NCBI GenBank assembly: GCA_964416315.1
Contig: CAYQDR010000008.1
Coordinates: 5,528 to 69,527, forward strand
Direction: 5' to 3'
Length of the DNA: 64,000 bases
Origin: CAYQDR01 sp964416315
GTDB taxonomy: Bacteria; Methylomirabilota; Methylomirabilia; Rokubacteriales; DASRDR01
Each line of letters starts with the position of its first letter. Position 1 is the first letter of the stretch. Position numbers and translations under genes: made by a program. A model generated the notes under the pieces. That model ran no database searches, was not told the DNA's origin, and saw only the letters and a list, made by a program, of their open reading frames with translations. Below, piece after piece: positions 39,560-48,230 of this stretch.

Positions 39560-40222
39560 CTGGACGCGGCCGTCCTCATCCCGATCTTCCCGCTGCCGGA
39601 CGTCGTCTTCTTCCCGAACACCGTCCTGCCGCTCCACGTCTTCGAGCCGCGGTACCGCCGGATGGTGGCCGACTGCCTGGCCGGTGACGGCCGCCTGGCG
39701 GTCGTGATGCTGCGGCCCGGCTGGGAGCGCGACTACTACGGCCGGCCGCCGGTGCACGCCGTCGCCGGGGTGGGCGAGATGATCCAGTGCGAGCGGCTCG
39801 CCGATGGCCGGTACAACATCGTGCTGGACGGCCAGATGCGCGTCCGGCTCGAGGACGAGGTGCGCCCGGAGCTGCCGTACCGGGTCACGCGCGCCCGTCG
39901 CCTCGCCGAGGTCTTCCCCGAGGGCGGGCCTGCGGCCCTCGCGGAGCGGCTCAGGGCGCTGCGCGCCGCCCACGCGAAGCTGCTCGACGTCCTCGGCCGG
40001 GGGCACGCGGACCTCGTGGGGCGGCTGACCGTGGCCGGGGCGACGCCCGGCGCGGTCATCGACCGCATCGTCTCGGCCGTCGTCCCGGACGCGGCGGTGC
40101 GACAGCGGATTCTCGAGGCCGTGGATGTGAGCGAGCGGCTCGACTTCGCGACAGCCGCCCTCGCGGACCTCCTCGCCATGGTCTCGGGCTCGGAGGCCGA
40201 GGATGAGGGCGCCGAGGCCTGA
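39560..40222 (+). CDS. LON-substrate-binding-domain protein (Lon N-terminal-like)
   Basis: The protein has about 220 residues. IPIFPLPDVVFFPNTVLPLHVFEPRYRRMVADCLAGDGRLAVVML is the hallmark of the Lon N-terminal domain; no AAA or protease domain follows. Stand-alone versions may bind unfolded proteins. The frame has no ATG, GTG or TTG before the homology starts; CTG at 39560 is the only near-cognate codon, 8 bp after the Mrp stop. It overlaps the PDZ gene by 20 bp. Confidence 0.8.
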   Translation: MDAAVLIPIFPLPDVVFFPNTVLPLHVFEPRYRRMVADCLAGDGRLAVVMLRPGWERDYYGRPPVHAVAGVGEMIQCERLADGRYNIVLDGQMRVRLEDEVRPELPYRVTRARRLAEVFPEGGPAALAERLRALRAAHAKLLDVLGRGHADLVGRLTVAGATPGAVIDRIVSAVVPDAAVRQRILEAVDVSERLDFATAALADLLAMVSGSEAEDEGAEA

Positions 40223-40916
40223 GGCGGCCCGACCGCCCCGGATCGGGCGCGTGGCCTGCGCGCTCGCGCTCGCCCTGGCGGCCGCGCTGCCGGTGTGGGC
40301 AGGCGAGCGGTGGGGGTGGCTCGGGGTGCGGATCCGCGACCTCTCGGAGAGGGAGGCGGAGGAGCTGTCGGCGAAGCTCGGGCTCGCAGAGGGCTACGGC
40401 GTCGTGATCGAGGAAGTGCTCAAGGACACGCCGGCCGAGGCTGCCGGGCTCCGGAAGAGCGACCTCGTGGTGGCGATCGAGGGACGGCCCGTCGTCGAGA
40501 CGCGGGCCCTGCAGCGGATCGTCGGCGACACGGCGGCCGGCCGGGAGCTGCGCCTCGTCGTGCTCCGGGAGGCGCAGCGGCATGCGCTGCGCGTCCGGGT
40601 GGGCCAGATGCCGCCCGACGTCGTCGCCGAGCGGGTGGCCGCCGAGTTCGGGTTCTTCGTCCGCGAGGGCGAGGAGGCGGCGCCCGGCGCGGTCGTCGGG
40701 GCCGTGGCGGAGCGGAGCCCAGCCTGGCGCGGAGGGCTTCGGGCGGGGGACCGGATCCTCGCGGTCAACGGCGAGGCGGTCGGGTCGGTCGAGGCCGTCC
40801 GCCGCCGGCTCCAGGACATCCTGCTGCGGGACGAGATCCGGCTCCGGGTCGGGCGCCAGGGCGAGCCGGTCCCGCTCGTCCTGCCGCCCGCCAAGCCCGC
40901 GCTTCTCCCCCAGTGA
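40203..40916 (+). CDS. Exported two-PDZ-domain protein
   Basis: The protein has 237 residues. A signal peptide (RVACALALALAAALPVWAGE) precedes two PDZ domains: WLGVRIRDLSE...YGVVIEEVLKDTPAEAAGLRKSDLVVAIEGRPV and GAVVGAVAERSPAWRGGLRAGDRILAVNGEAV. No protease domain is attached. Such proteins act in the periplasm as adaptors or chaperones for DegP-like proteases. The ATG lies inside the end of the LON-domain gene, so the two are co-translated. Confidence 0.85.
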   Translation: MRAPRPEAARPPRIGRVACALALALAAALPVWAGERWGWLGVRIRDLSEREAEELSAKLGLAEGYGVVIEEVLKDTPAEAAGLRKSDLVVAIEGRPVVETRALQRIVGDTAAGRELRLVVLREAQRHALRVRVGQMPPDVVAERVAAEFGFFVREGEEAAPGAVVGAVAERSPAWRGGLRAGDRILAVNGEAVGSVEAVRRRLQDILLRDEIRLRVGRQGEPVPLVLPPAKPALLPQ

Positions 40917-40949
40917 CCACCAGGGGTTCGGGCGCCGTCTGAGATGCAG

Positions 40950-42090
40950 CGCCGTCGCGACCAGGGCCGCAGCCTCCTCGCGGCGGAGGTCCTGGGGCTC
41001 CACTCGGGCACGCTCGGGGCGGGCCCGCCATTCGCCGTACCGGGCGACGCGGGCGAGCGCGCGCGCCGCATCCTCGGGGAACGCGTAGGAGGGGATGCGC
41101 TCCTCCGCGCTCCGGAGCGCGTCGGGCACCCCGCGGGCGGACATGAACACCGTCAGGAGCGGTCCCCGGCCGCCCAGCGCCCTGGCCCCGTCCACGATCG
41201 CCTGCGCCGCGTCGGTCGCCCGCGTCACGAGCGGCGGGATGAAGATGACGATCAGCGCGTCGATTCCCGGGTCCTCGCCGACGATGCGGATGGCCTCACG
41301 GTAGTGCGCGGCCGTGGCGGAGGCGATCATGTCCACGGGGTTGGTGATCGTCGCCTCGCGGGGCAGGAAGACGCGGAGGCGCGCCTGGGTGTCGGCGCGA
41401 GGATGGGGACCTCGAGCCCTTCGGCCTCCAGGGTGTCGGCGCAGAGAATGGCCGGGCCCCCGGAGTTCGTGATGATGCCCACGCGGCGGCCCCTCGGCAC
41501 CGGCTGGTGGGCGAGCAGGGTCGCGACGTCGAAGAGCTCCTCCAGGGTGTCCACCCGGATCACGCCGGCCTGGCGGAACAGCGCGTCCACGGTGACGTCG
41601 GAGGCGGCGAGCAGCGCCCCGGTGTGCGAGGCCGCGGCGCGAGCCCCCGCACGCGTCCGACCGCTCTTGACGGCCACGATCGACTTCCTCCGGCCGACCC
41701 GGCGCGCGATCCGCGAGAACTTGCGCGGGTTACCGAGCGATTCGACGTGGAGCAGGATCACCTCGGTATCCGGTAGTTCTCGGGGAGCACCGTGGCTTCG
41801 AGGACCCGGACCCCGTTCGCCGCCGCCGCCTCGGCCAGCTGTCCGAGGAGGATGGTGCCGAGCCCGCGTCCCTGATAGTCGTCCGCGACGGCGAGGGCGA
41901 CGTCCGAGTGATCACCGTCCGTGGCCACCACGCAGAACGCGTGCCCGACGACGCGCTCGTCCAGGCCCGCGAGGGCGAGGAGACCGAAGGTGCGCCCATG
42001 GTCCACGTCAGCCTCGCGGCGCGCCTCCCCGCGGAGGAAGACATCGGTCGTGGCCGAGAAGAATCGGAAAACGCCGTGGCCGGGAGCCCG
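40950..42090 (-). pseudogene. GNAT / acyl-CoA synthetase (NDP-forming) fusion, decayed
   Basis: Reverse strand pieces in order: a GNAT C-terminal half (RFFSATTDVFLRGEA...VALAVADDYQGRGLGTILLGQLAEAAAANGV) that stops at 41758; a synthetase middle part beginning VILLHVESLGNPRKFSRIARRV and GIITNSGGPAILCADTLEAEGLEV; then, after a frameshift near 41398, FLPREATITNPVDMIASATAAHYREAIRIV. The CoA-binding domain between GNAT and synthetase and the C-terminus are missing. Intact relatives acetylate proteins or make acyl-CoA. Two deletions, a frameshift and an internal stop make this non-functional. Confidence 0.75.
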
Positions 42091-42234
42091 TCCCAGGTTG
42101 ACAGAGGCTCCCGGGCCGGCCGATAATCCACCCGCTCTCCCCGAACCCGCCCGGGCGGCGGGCCGTGCTCGCCGCGGTCAGACCAGCCGACCGCGTGGCG
42201 CGCGGAGCAGGCGCCTCGGAAAGGACGGCGGACC

Positions 42235-43689
42235 ATGGCAGACCTTCATCGGATGTTCATCGACGGTCAGTGGGTCGAGGCGGCATCGGGCCGGACCTTC
42301 ACCGTCACCGACCCCGCGACGGGGGAGCCGGTCGGCGAGGTGGCCGACGGCGGGGCCGCGGAGGCGGGCCGCGCCATCGAGGCCGCGCACCGCGCCTTCC
42401 GGGAGTGGGCGGCGATGCCGGCGAAGGAGCGCGGGCCCATCCTGCAGCGGATCCAGGCCCTGATGGAGGCCCGCCGGGACGACCTCGCGCGGCTCGTGAC
42501 GCGGGAGAACGGCAAGCCCTTCGAGGAGGCGCGCCGCGAGGTCGGCTTCGCCCTCGGATACTTCGGCTGGTTCGCCGAGGAGGCGCGCCGGACCTACGGA
42601 GACCTCGTGCCGTCCCCGTTCCGGGACCGGCGCCTGTGGGTGATCCACCAGCCGCTCGGCGTGGTGGGCGCCATCACCCCGTGGAACTTCCCGGCGACGA
42701 TGGTCACCCGGAAGATCGCGCCGGCCCTGGCGGCGGGCTGCACGGTCGTGCTCAAGCCGGCGTCGGCCACGCCCCTCACGGCCCTGGCGCTCGCCGGGCT
42801 CACGGCGGAGGCGGGCCTGCCGGCGGGCGTCTTCAACGTCGTCACGGGCGCGAAGTCGCGGCCGATCGGGGACACCCTCGTGAGCCACCGGCTGGTCCGG
42901 AAGATCGCCTTCACCGGCTCGACCGACGTGGGCAAACAGCTCATGCAGGGCGCGGCCCGCTCCCTCAAGCGCGTCTCCTTCGAGCTCGGCGGGAATGCCC
43001 CCTTCGTCGTCTTCGACGACGCCGACCTGGACGCCGCGGTCGAGGGGGCGGTGGGAATCAAGTTCCTCCGCGTCGGCGGGCAGTCGTGCATCTGCGCGAA
43101 CCGCATCTTCGTCCAGGAGACGATCGCCGAGCGCTTCGTCCCGCGGTTCGTCGAGGCCGTCCGGGCGCTCCGGGTCGGTCCCGGGTTCGAGCCGGGGGTG
43201 GTCGTCGGCCCGCTCATCAACGAGGAGGCGCGCAAGCAGGTGCACGGCCTCGTCGAGGACGCGGTGGCCGGCGGGGCGCGCGTGGCGACGGGCGGCCATG
43301 CGCGGGAGGAGGGCGCCCTGGCGCGCGGGTACTTCTACGCCCCGTCCGTCCTGCTCGGCGTCCGGGACGAGATGCGCGTCTGCCGCGAGGAGATCTTCGG
43401 GCCGGTGGCGCCCGTCCTCACCTTCCGGACCGAGGCCGAGCTGATCGCGCGGGCGAACGACACCGAGTACGGCCTGGCGGCCTACCTCTACTCCCGCGAC
43501 CTCGGCCGCGTGACTCGGGTCGCGGAGGGGCTCGAGTACGGCCTCGTCGGGGTCAACGACGCGGCGGGGTATACGCACGAGGTCCCCTTCGGAGGCTTCA
43601 AGGAGTCGGGGCTCGGGCGGGAAGGGGGGCGGGAGGGGATCTACGAGTACATGGAGGTCAAGTCGATCGTCGTGAACCTCCCGCGTTGA
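42235..43689 (+). CDS. NAD(P)+-dependent aldehyde dehydrogenase, succinate-semialdehyde type
   Basis: The protein has 484 residues. The cofactor loop ITPWNFPATMVTRKIAPALAAGCTVVLKPAS, the general base in VSFELGGNAPFVVFDDADLD, the catalytic Cys in GGQSCICANRIFV and EEIFGPVAPVLTF are all in place. The pattern GQSCICANR and overall length fit GabD-like succinate-semialdehyde dehydrogenases. Substrate choice remains an inference. ATG 42235 is preceded by GGAAAGGA. Appears to be a single-gene unit. Confidence 0.9.
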   Translation: MADLHRMFIDGQWVEAASGRTFTVTDPATGEPVGEVADGGAAEAGRAIEAAHRAFREWAAMPAKERGPILQRIQALMEARRDDLARLVTRENGKPFEEARREVGFALGYFGWFAEEARRTYGDLVPSPFRDRRLWVIHQPLGVVGAITPWNFPATMVTRKIAPALAAGCTVVLKPASATPLTALALAGLTAEAGLPAGVFNVVTGAKSRPIGDTLVSHRLVRKIAFTGSTDVGKQLMQGAARSLKRVSFELGGNAPFVVFDDADLDAAVEGAVGIKFLRVGGQSCICANRIFVQETIAERFVPRFVEAVRALRVGPGFEPGVVVGPLINEEARKQVHGLVEDAVAGGARVATGGHAREEGALARGYFYAPSVLLGVRDEMRVCREEIFGPVAPVLTFRTEAELIARANDTEYGLAAYLYSRDLGRVTRVAEGLEYGLVGVNDAAGYTHEVPFGGFKESGLGREGGREGIYEYMEVKSIVVNLPR

Positions 43690-43692
43690 GGG

Positions 43693-43923
43693 TCAGGGCG
43701 GGGAGGGGGCGACCCGGAACCCGTACTTCCAGAGGGGGTCCGCGTCGTTCGGCATCTGGCGGCGGTCGGTGCGCCGCCGCTCCTCCGCCGCGCTGTCGCT
43801 GGTCCGGCGCCGCTCGCCGTGCCGCCGGTCGACGAGCACGGTCACTTCCGGCTCCTGGAAGTGCTGCTGCAGGTAGGTGTAGAGCGGCTCCTCGTCGCGC
43901 TTCACGATGACCAGAAACGCCAT
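43693..43923 (-). CDS. Small Arg-rich protein of unknown function
   Basis: The protein has 76 residues starting at ATG 43923, with GGGGGGAGG upstream. It starts AFLVIVKRDEEPLYTYLQQHF, then VTVLVDRRHGERRR, then EERRRTDRR, an internal echo of the R-rich motif. No known domain comes to mind. The stop is 4 bp from the convergent aldehyde dehydrogenase stop. Confidence 0.6.
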   Translation of the reverse strand: MAFLVIVKRDEEPLYTYLQQHFQEPEVTVLVDRRHGERRRTSDSAAEERRRTDRRQMPNDADPLWKYGFRVAPSPP

Positions 43924-44027
43924 GGCGCCTCCCCCCGTCGGTCGCATGTGAGCACCCGCCGCACTCTAGCAGACAGGTGCGGAGGCCTGTCAAGAGCGAA
44001 TCGCGTTCCCCTCGCCCGGGCCACCCC

Positions 44028-44057
44028 TTGACCGCGCCCCGGGCGGCGGTGTATCAA
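44028..44057 (+). promoter_or_regulatory. Sigma-70-type promoter, TTGACC-N18-TATCAA
   Basis: -35 at 44028-44033, -10 at 44052-44057; 64 bp upstream of the zinc-ribbon gene. Confidence 0.5.
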
Positions 44058-44121
44058 GAAAGGAGCGCGGCGTGACCACCCCGAAGGTCCGGAACGCGAC
44101 TCCAGAGAGGAGGGAGGGCAG

Positions 44122-44283
44122 ATGCCTCTCTACGAGTTCCGCTGCCCCCGGTGCAAGAAGGAGATCTCTATCACGCTCACCGTCAAGGAGCGGGAGAGCG
44201 GCACGGCCAAGTGCCCCGACTGTCGCGGGGATCTCGAGCCGCTGATGGCGACGTTCTATTCGAAGACCTCGAAGAAGAGCTAG
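44122..44283 (+). CDS. FmdB-type zinc-ribbon protein
   Basis: The protein has 53 residues. PLYEFRCPRCKKEI and AKCPDCRGDLEPLM give the two C-x2-C pairs of FmdB-like zinc ribbons, proposed regulatory or RNA-binding proteins. GGAGGGAGG precedes the ATG. A DJ-1/PfpI gene follows after 36 bp, then a terminator, so the two form a short operon. Confidence 0.85.
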   Translation: MPLYEFRCPRCKKEISITLTVKERESGTAKCPDCRGDLEPLMATFYSKTSKKS

Positions 44284-44319
44284 CGCCGATCCCGACCGGG
44301 TCGGCTCCAGGGAGGATCC

Positions 44320-44844
44320 ATGCAGCTGAAGGGCAAGCGAGTGGCGGTCCTGGCGGAGAACATGTACCAGGAGATGGAGCTCTGGGTGCCGTACTACCGG
44401 CTCAAGGAGGAGGGGGCCGAGGTCCAGGTCGTCGGCGCCGGCGGGGCGAAATCGTACGCCTCCAAGCACGGCTACCCGGTCCAGGTCGACGTGCAGGCCG
44501 AGCAGGTCAACGCGGTCGAGCTCGACGCCGTCGTGATCCCCGGCGGGTTCGCGCCCGATCTCATGCGGCGGTCCCCGGCGATGGTCAAGCTCGTCCGCGA
44601 GGCCTTCGAGCAGGGCAAGGTCGTGGCGGCGATCTGCCACGCGGGCTGGATGCCCGTCTCGGCGGGGATCCTCCGGGGCAAGCGCGCGACGAGCTTCTTC
44701 TCGATCAAGGACGACCTGGTCAACGCCGGGGCGACCTGGGTGGACCAGGAGGTCGTCGTGGACGGGAACCTGATCACCTCCCGGAAGCCGGACGACCTGC
44801 CGGCGTTCTGCCGGGAGATCGTAAGGGCCCTCGCGAAGAAGTAG
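44320..44844 (+). CDS. DJ-1/PfpI-family protein (protein/DNA deglycase or general stress protein type)
   Basis: The protein has 174 residues. The conserved acid in ENMYQEMELWVP and the nucleophile elbow VAAICHAGWMPVSAGIL, with its Cys, are those of the PfpI/YhbO branch. The family repairs glyoxal-type damage or acts in oxidative and thermal stress. It ends an operon with the FmdB-like gene, and a rho-independent-type hairpin follows 24 bp after its stop. Confidence 0.9.
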   Translation: MQLKGKRVAVLAENMYQEMELWVPYYRLKEEGAEVQVVGAGGAKSYASKHGYPVQVDVQAEQVNAVELDAVVIPGGFAPDLMRRSPAMVKLVREAFEQGKVVAAICHAGWMPVSAGILRGKRATSFFSIKDDLVNAGATWVDQEVVVDGNLITSRKPDDLPAFCREIVRALAKK

Positions 44845-44868
44845 GCCGGGCGCCGGCGCGCCCTCACA

Positions 44869-44906
44869 CGGGGGGAGGCCCGACGGCCTCCCCCCGCGTC
44901 GTTTTT
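44869..44906 (+). terminator. Rho-independent terminator
   Basis: A 12-bp GC-rich perfect stem (44869-44880 / 44885-44896) with a CGAC loop is followed after five bases by TTTTT (44902-44906). It closes the FmdB/PfpI operon and insulates the stress island that starts next. Confidence 0.85.
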
Positions 44907-45015
44907 CGGGCTCCCCCGCGGGACCCCCGTCCCGGCCTGGGGCGGTCGCGCCCCAATGCCCCCGCATGCCACGCTCCGCTCCGGTGTAACCCCGCGTCGT
45001 TGCGATGCCCAGTGC

Positions 45016-45031
45016 TGGCACCCGCGTTGCA
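45016..45031 (+). promoter_or_regulatory. Sigma-54 promoter 1, TGGCAC-N5-TTGCA
   Basis: GG at 45017-45018 and GC at 45029-45030 are exactly 10 bp apart. It is the first of seven such sites in the island and drives UspA (45173), CBS protein (45638) and cytochrome c (46085). The 44907-45172 gap has no gene. Confidence 0.75.
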
Positions 45032-45172
45032 CCCGCGGTCGACTGGAGGAGGCCGGCGTCAGCCGGGACGATGGGGTCCGCGGAGATGCCGGAGCAACTG
45101 GCCCAGGTGATGTGGGCGACGTGACCCATGGCCTCGGCGGCCGACCCCGGGGTGGATGAGAGGAGGCTGACG

Positions 45173-45619
45173 GTGGCGAAGCGCATCCTTGTCCCGCTCG
45201 ATACGTCCCAACTGGCCGAGTCGGCGCTGCCGTTCGTGGCGGACGCCGCGCGCGGGAGCGGGGCGACGGTCCGCCTCTTGCACGTCGCTCCCTTCCCGGA
45301 GACCCGGATGACCAAGGACGGGCGCGTCATCGCCTACGCCGACCAGGAGCGGGAGCGGCTCCAGGCGGAGGGGATCGACTACCTGCAGACCGCCGAGTTG
45401 CACCTCGAGGGTGTCCCCGTGGAGTGCGCCGTGCGCTTCGGGGATCCCGTGGGGGAGATCCTCCGGGAGGCGGAGGCGTTCGGCGCGGACCTGATCGTCG
45501 TGACCACGGCGGGCCGCGGCGCGATCCGCCGCGCGATGCTGGGAAGCGTGGCCGAGCAGGTCTTCCGCCGGGCCGACATCCCGGTGGCGCTCTTCCGCTT
45601 CGCGCGCCCGGCCGAGTGA
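45173..45619 (+). CDS. Universal stress protein (UspA family)
   Basis: The protein has 148 residues from GTG 45173, preceded by AGGAGG. KRILVPLDTSQLAESALPFVADAARGS is the first strand and helix, and GADLIVVTTAGRGAIRRAMLGSVAEQVFRRADIPVALF the nucleotide-loop end. The loop reads TTAGRGAIRRAMLGS rather than G-x2-G-x9-G-S in the strict form, so ATP binding is possible but altered. It is first in the operon behind a sigma-54-type site. Confidence 0.88.
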   Translation: MAKRILVPLDTSQLAESALPFVADAARGSGATVRLLHVAPFPETRMTKDGRVIAYADQERERLQAEGIDYLQTAELHLEGVPVECAVRFGDPVGEILREAEAFGADLIVVTTAGRGAIRRAMLGSVAEQVFRRADIPVALFRFARPAE

Positions 45620-45637
45620 CCGGCAGGGGCCCCGGGA

Positions 45638-46063
45638 ATGCACGAGATCCGCGACGTCACGGTCGGGGAGCTGATGTCGAAGCCCGTGGTCACCGTGACC
45701 CCCGAGACGAGCGTCGAGGCGCTGACGGCGCTCATGGCGACGCACGAGTACAACGCATTCCCCGTCGTCAACGAGACGGGGGTCCTCCAGGGGCTCGTGA
45801 CGCGCCTCGATCTCTTCAAGCTCTACCTCCTGCCGTACCGGCGCTTCATCGCGGCGCTGGAGGAGACCTGGGTCTCCTCGGTCGGCGGGATCATGACGCG
45901 GGGTGTGATCGCGCTCTACCCCGTGGAGCCGGCCATCAAGGCGATGGCGTTGATGGTGGAGTACCGCATCCGCACGATCCCGATCGTGACCGACGCCCCG
46001 GCGGGGCGGGTCGTGGTGGGGGTGCTCACGCGGCGAGACCTGGCGGCGGCGCTCAAACCCTGA
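45638..46063 (+). CDS. CBS-domain pair protein
   Basis: The protein has 141 residues made of two CBS motifs: VGELMSKPVVTVTPETSVEALTALMATHEYNAFPVVNETGVLQGLVTRLDL and GIMTRGVIALYPVEPAIKAMALMVEYRIRTIPIVTD...GVLTRRDL. CBS pairs bind adenine nucleotides and report the energy state. It follows UspA by 18 bp. The first CBS echoes the NAFPVV wording of the CBS pair in the gene at 49761. Confidence 0.88.
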   Translation: MHEIRDVTVGELMSKPVVTVTPETSVEALTALMATHEYNAFPVVNETGVLQGLVTRLDLFKLYLLPYRRFIAALEETWVSSVGGIMTRGVIALYPVEPAIKAMALMVEYRIRTIPIVTDAPAGRVVVGVLTRRDLAAALKP

Positions 46064-46084
46064 CGGTGGGTCGAGGTGTTCCGC

Positions 46085-46432
46085 ATGAAGACTCGGTGGC
46101 TCGCGCGCGGTGCGGCAACCGGGCTCGTCCTGGCGCTCGGCGGCCTGGCGGCCCTCGCCCAGGAGCCGGGCGCCTTGGCGGCCCGGGGGCAGCGGCTCTT
46201 CGTGGAGCACGGCTGCTACGGGTGCCACACGGTGGGGGCGGCCGGCACGCCGATCGCCGCCGACCTCTCGCGGATCGGCTTCAAGTACCCGGAGTCCTAC
46301 CTGGCCCGGTGGCTCCGCGACCCCGCGGCGCAGAAGCCGACCGCCCACATGCCCAGGCTCGAGCTGAGCGAGGCCGACATCGAGGCGCTCGCCGCCTATC
46401 TCGCGGGGCTCCGCGGCGGTGCCAGGCCGTGA
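46085..46432 (+). CDS. Exported mono-haem c-type cytochrome
   Basis: The protein has 115 residues. A signal peptide (ARGAATGLVLALGGLAALAQ) precedes GQRLFVEHGCYGCHTVG, a C-x2-C-H haem site, and HMPRLELSEADIEALAAYLAGL with the distal Met ligand (HMP). It is a class I soluble electron carrier in the periplasm. It is last in the first stress operon, linking it to respiration. An in-frame start at 46076 is the alternative. Confidence 0.88.
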   Translation: MKTRWLARGAATGLVLALGGLAALAQEPGALAARGQRLFVEHGCYGCHTVGAAGTPIAADLSRIGFKYPESYLARWLRDPAAQKPTAHMPRLELSEADIEALAAYLAGLRGGARP

Positions 46433-46827
46433 AGCCCGGCGCGCGGCCCCCCCGCCTCCCCGACGCGTCCGCGTGATGATCGGGGGTCCGGCGGGGCGGG
46501 ACACGCCCGAGATCGAGCGAAGCCCCGCGGCCCTGGGGCACGCCCTCCCGCGTCGGGGCATCGCCGCCTCACCCGCGGGTGGCCCGGCCTTCGGGCTCGC
46601 GCCCCTAACCACCCGAAAGCAGAAGGCTTCCCTCGCGCAGGGGCGTGGCACCCGGGTTGCAGCTGGCTCGGACGGCGGCGCGGTCCGGGCGCCCGCGAGG
46701 GAGGCCTGCGATGGCAGGGTTTTGGCTCCCGTGCCGGAGTGGCGAGTGGCCGAGCGAGAGTCAGGCCGACGGGCCCGGCCGTGAGAGCGCCGAGACCCTG
46801 GAGCGTCCGCAAACGAGAGGAGCACCC
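46433..46827. other. 395-bp gap containing a sigma-54 promoter
   Basis: There is no convincing gene. The only clear signal is the sigma-54-type site at 46646. Confidence 0.5.
46646..46661 (+). promoter_or_regulatory. Sigma-54 promoter 2, TGGCAC-N5-TTGCA
   Basis: Full match with GG-N10-GC spacing. It lies about 170 bp upstream of UspA 46828 and presumably transcribes UspA, double UspA and biotin ligase. Confidence 0.75.
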
Positions 46828-47298
46828 ATGTACCGGCGTGTGTTGATTCCCCTGGACGGATCCGAGCGGGCCGAGGCGATCCTGCCGTTCGCCGCGAAGG
46901 TCGCCGGGCCGCTCGACGCCGAGCTCCTCCTGCTCAGGGTCGTCGAGCCGATCTCGCCAGTCGTGGCCGTGGCCGGGACCGGTGTCGCGAGCCTGGATGT
47001 ACTCGAGATGCGCGAGATGGAGGCCCGGCAGTACCTGGCGGCCCTGGCCGAGCGCCTCGAGGCGAAGGCGATCCGGGTCCGGACGGTCGTGCGGCTCGGC
47101 TGGCCGGCGACGGAGATCCCCGCGGTGGCGGTGCGGGAAGGCGTCGATCTGATCGCCATGTCCACGCACGGCCGGACCGGGCTCGATCGGGTCCTGTTCG
47201 GCTCGGTCGCCGAGGCCGTGCTGCGCGCGGCGCCCGTGCCGGTTCTCATGATCCGGGCGAAGGCCGGGCAGGCGGCCGCGGTCCCCGGGAGAGCATGA
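46828..47298 (+). CDS. Universal stress protein (UspA family)
   Basis: The protein has 156 residues. YRRVLIPLDGSERAEAILPFAAKVAG opens the fold, and LIAMSTHGRTGLDRVLFGSVAEAVLRAAPVPVLMI is the complete G-x2-G-x9-G-S ATP-binding loop. It overlaps the double-UspA gene by 4 bp. GAGAGGAG precedes the ATG. Confidence 0.92.
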   Translation: MYRRVLIPLDGSERAEAILPFAAKVAGPLDAELLLLRVVEPISPVVAVAGTGVASLDVLEMREMEARQYLAALAERLEAKAIRVRTVVRLGWPATEIPAVAVREGVDLIAMSTHGRTGLDRVLFGSVAEAVLRAAPVPVLMIRAKAGQAAAVPGRA

Positions 47299-48230
47299 CC
47301 ATGGCGCGCATCCGGAAGATCCTCTGCGCCACCGATCTCTCCCCGGCGTCCGGGCCTGCCTGGGCCCACGCACAGCTCCTGGCGGGGCTCCTCAAGGCCG
47401 AGGTCCTGATCCTGCACGTCGTCCCGCCGCTCCCGATCCCGACGGCGGGGTACTTCCCGCCCGACCTCTACCAGGAGGTCCTCACCGCCAGCCGCCGCGA
47501 CGCCCAGGAAGGCCTGGACGGGCTGCTGCGCGGGAGCCCGGATCCCGGGGTTCGGGCGGCGACCCGGATCGAGGAGGGCGGGGTGGCGCAGCGGATCCTC
47601 GAGGTGGCCCGCGAGGAGGCCGTCGACCTGCTCGTCATGGGAACCCACGGGCGCACCGGGGTCGGGCGGATCCTGCTCGGGAGCGTGGCGGACGCGGTCG
47701 TGCGCTCGGCGCCCTGTCCCGTGATCACGGTCCGGGCCGATGGGGGAGTCGCGCCCGGCGCGGTGCGGCAGATCGCTCGCATCTGCTATGCAACGGACTT
47801 CTCACCGGCGGCGCGCGCGGCCTGGCCGTGGGTCCTGGCGCTCGCGGAGGCGACGGGCGCCGACGTGGACCTCGTCCACGTGACCTTCGAGGCCGTGGCC
47901 GACCGGCACCTCTCGCCCCAGACCCTGGCCGCGATGGCGCGGATTCTCCGGAAGCAGGGCGAGGCCGAGGCCGAGCGCTTCCTCGAGGGGTGCCCGCTCC
48001 CGCGCGAGCGCGTCCACCTCGTCGTCACGAGCGGCGTCGTGGGAGACCGGATCGTCCATCACGCGCAGGCGCGCTCGGCCGATCTGGTGGCGATGGGGAC
48101 GCACGGCTGGTCGGGCCTCCTCCGGTGGATGCTCGGCTCGGTCGCCCACCAGGTCATCCAGCGGGCGCCCTGTCCCGTGCTGACCGTGGGCCCCGCGGAG
48201 CAGAGGGAGGAACGTCGCCATGGCGCCTGA
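47295..48230 (+). CDS. Double-domain universal stress protein
   Basis: The protein has 311 residues with two UspA domains. Domain 1 is about residues 4-145 (KILCATDLSPASGPAWAHAQLLAG ... VMGTHGRTGVGRILLGSVADAVV) and domain 2 about 155-300 (RICYATDFSPAARAAWPWVLALAEATG ... AMGTHGWSGLLRWMLGSVAHQVI). Both have the ATP loop. Start ATG 47295 overlaps the previous stop; 47301 is an alternative. It is a close paralogue of the gene at 55917. Confidence 0.92.
   Translation: MTMARIRKILCATDLSPASGPAWAHAQLLAGLLKAEVLILHVVPPLPIPTAGYFPPDLYQEVLTASRRDAQEGLDGLLRGSPDPGVRAATRIEEGGVAQRILEVAREEAVDLLVMGTHGRTGVGRILLGSVADAVVRSAPCPVITVRADGGVAPGAVRQIARICYATDFSPAARAAWPWVLALAEATGADVDLVHVTFEAVADRHLSPQTLAAMARILRKQGEAEAERFLEGCPLPRERVHLVVTSGVVGDRIVHHAQARSADLVAMGTHGWSGLLRWMLGSVAHQVIQRAPCPVLTVGPAEQREERRHGA

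Noticed and set aside
43970..44000. Terminator at GACAGG...CCTGTC
   Set aside because: The stem is only six pairs with no T-run on either strand; support is too weak.
46433..46827. Open frame around 46419-46784 as a gene
   Set aside because: It has no ribosome-binding site or family features and contains the sigma-54-type site; codon pattern looks random.
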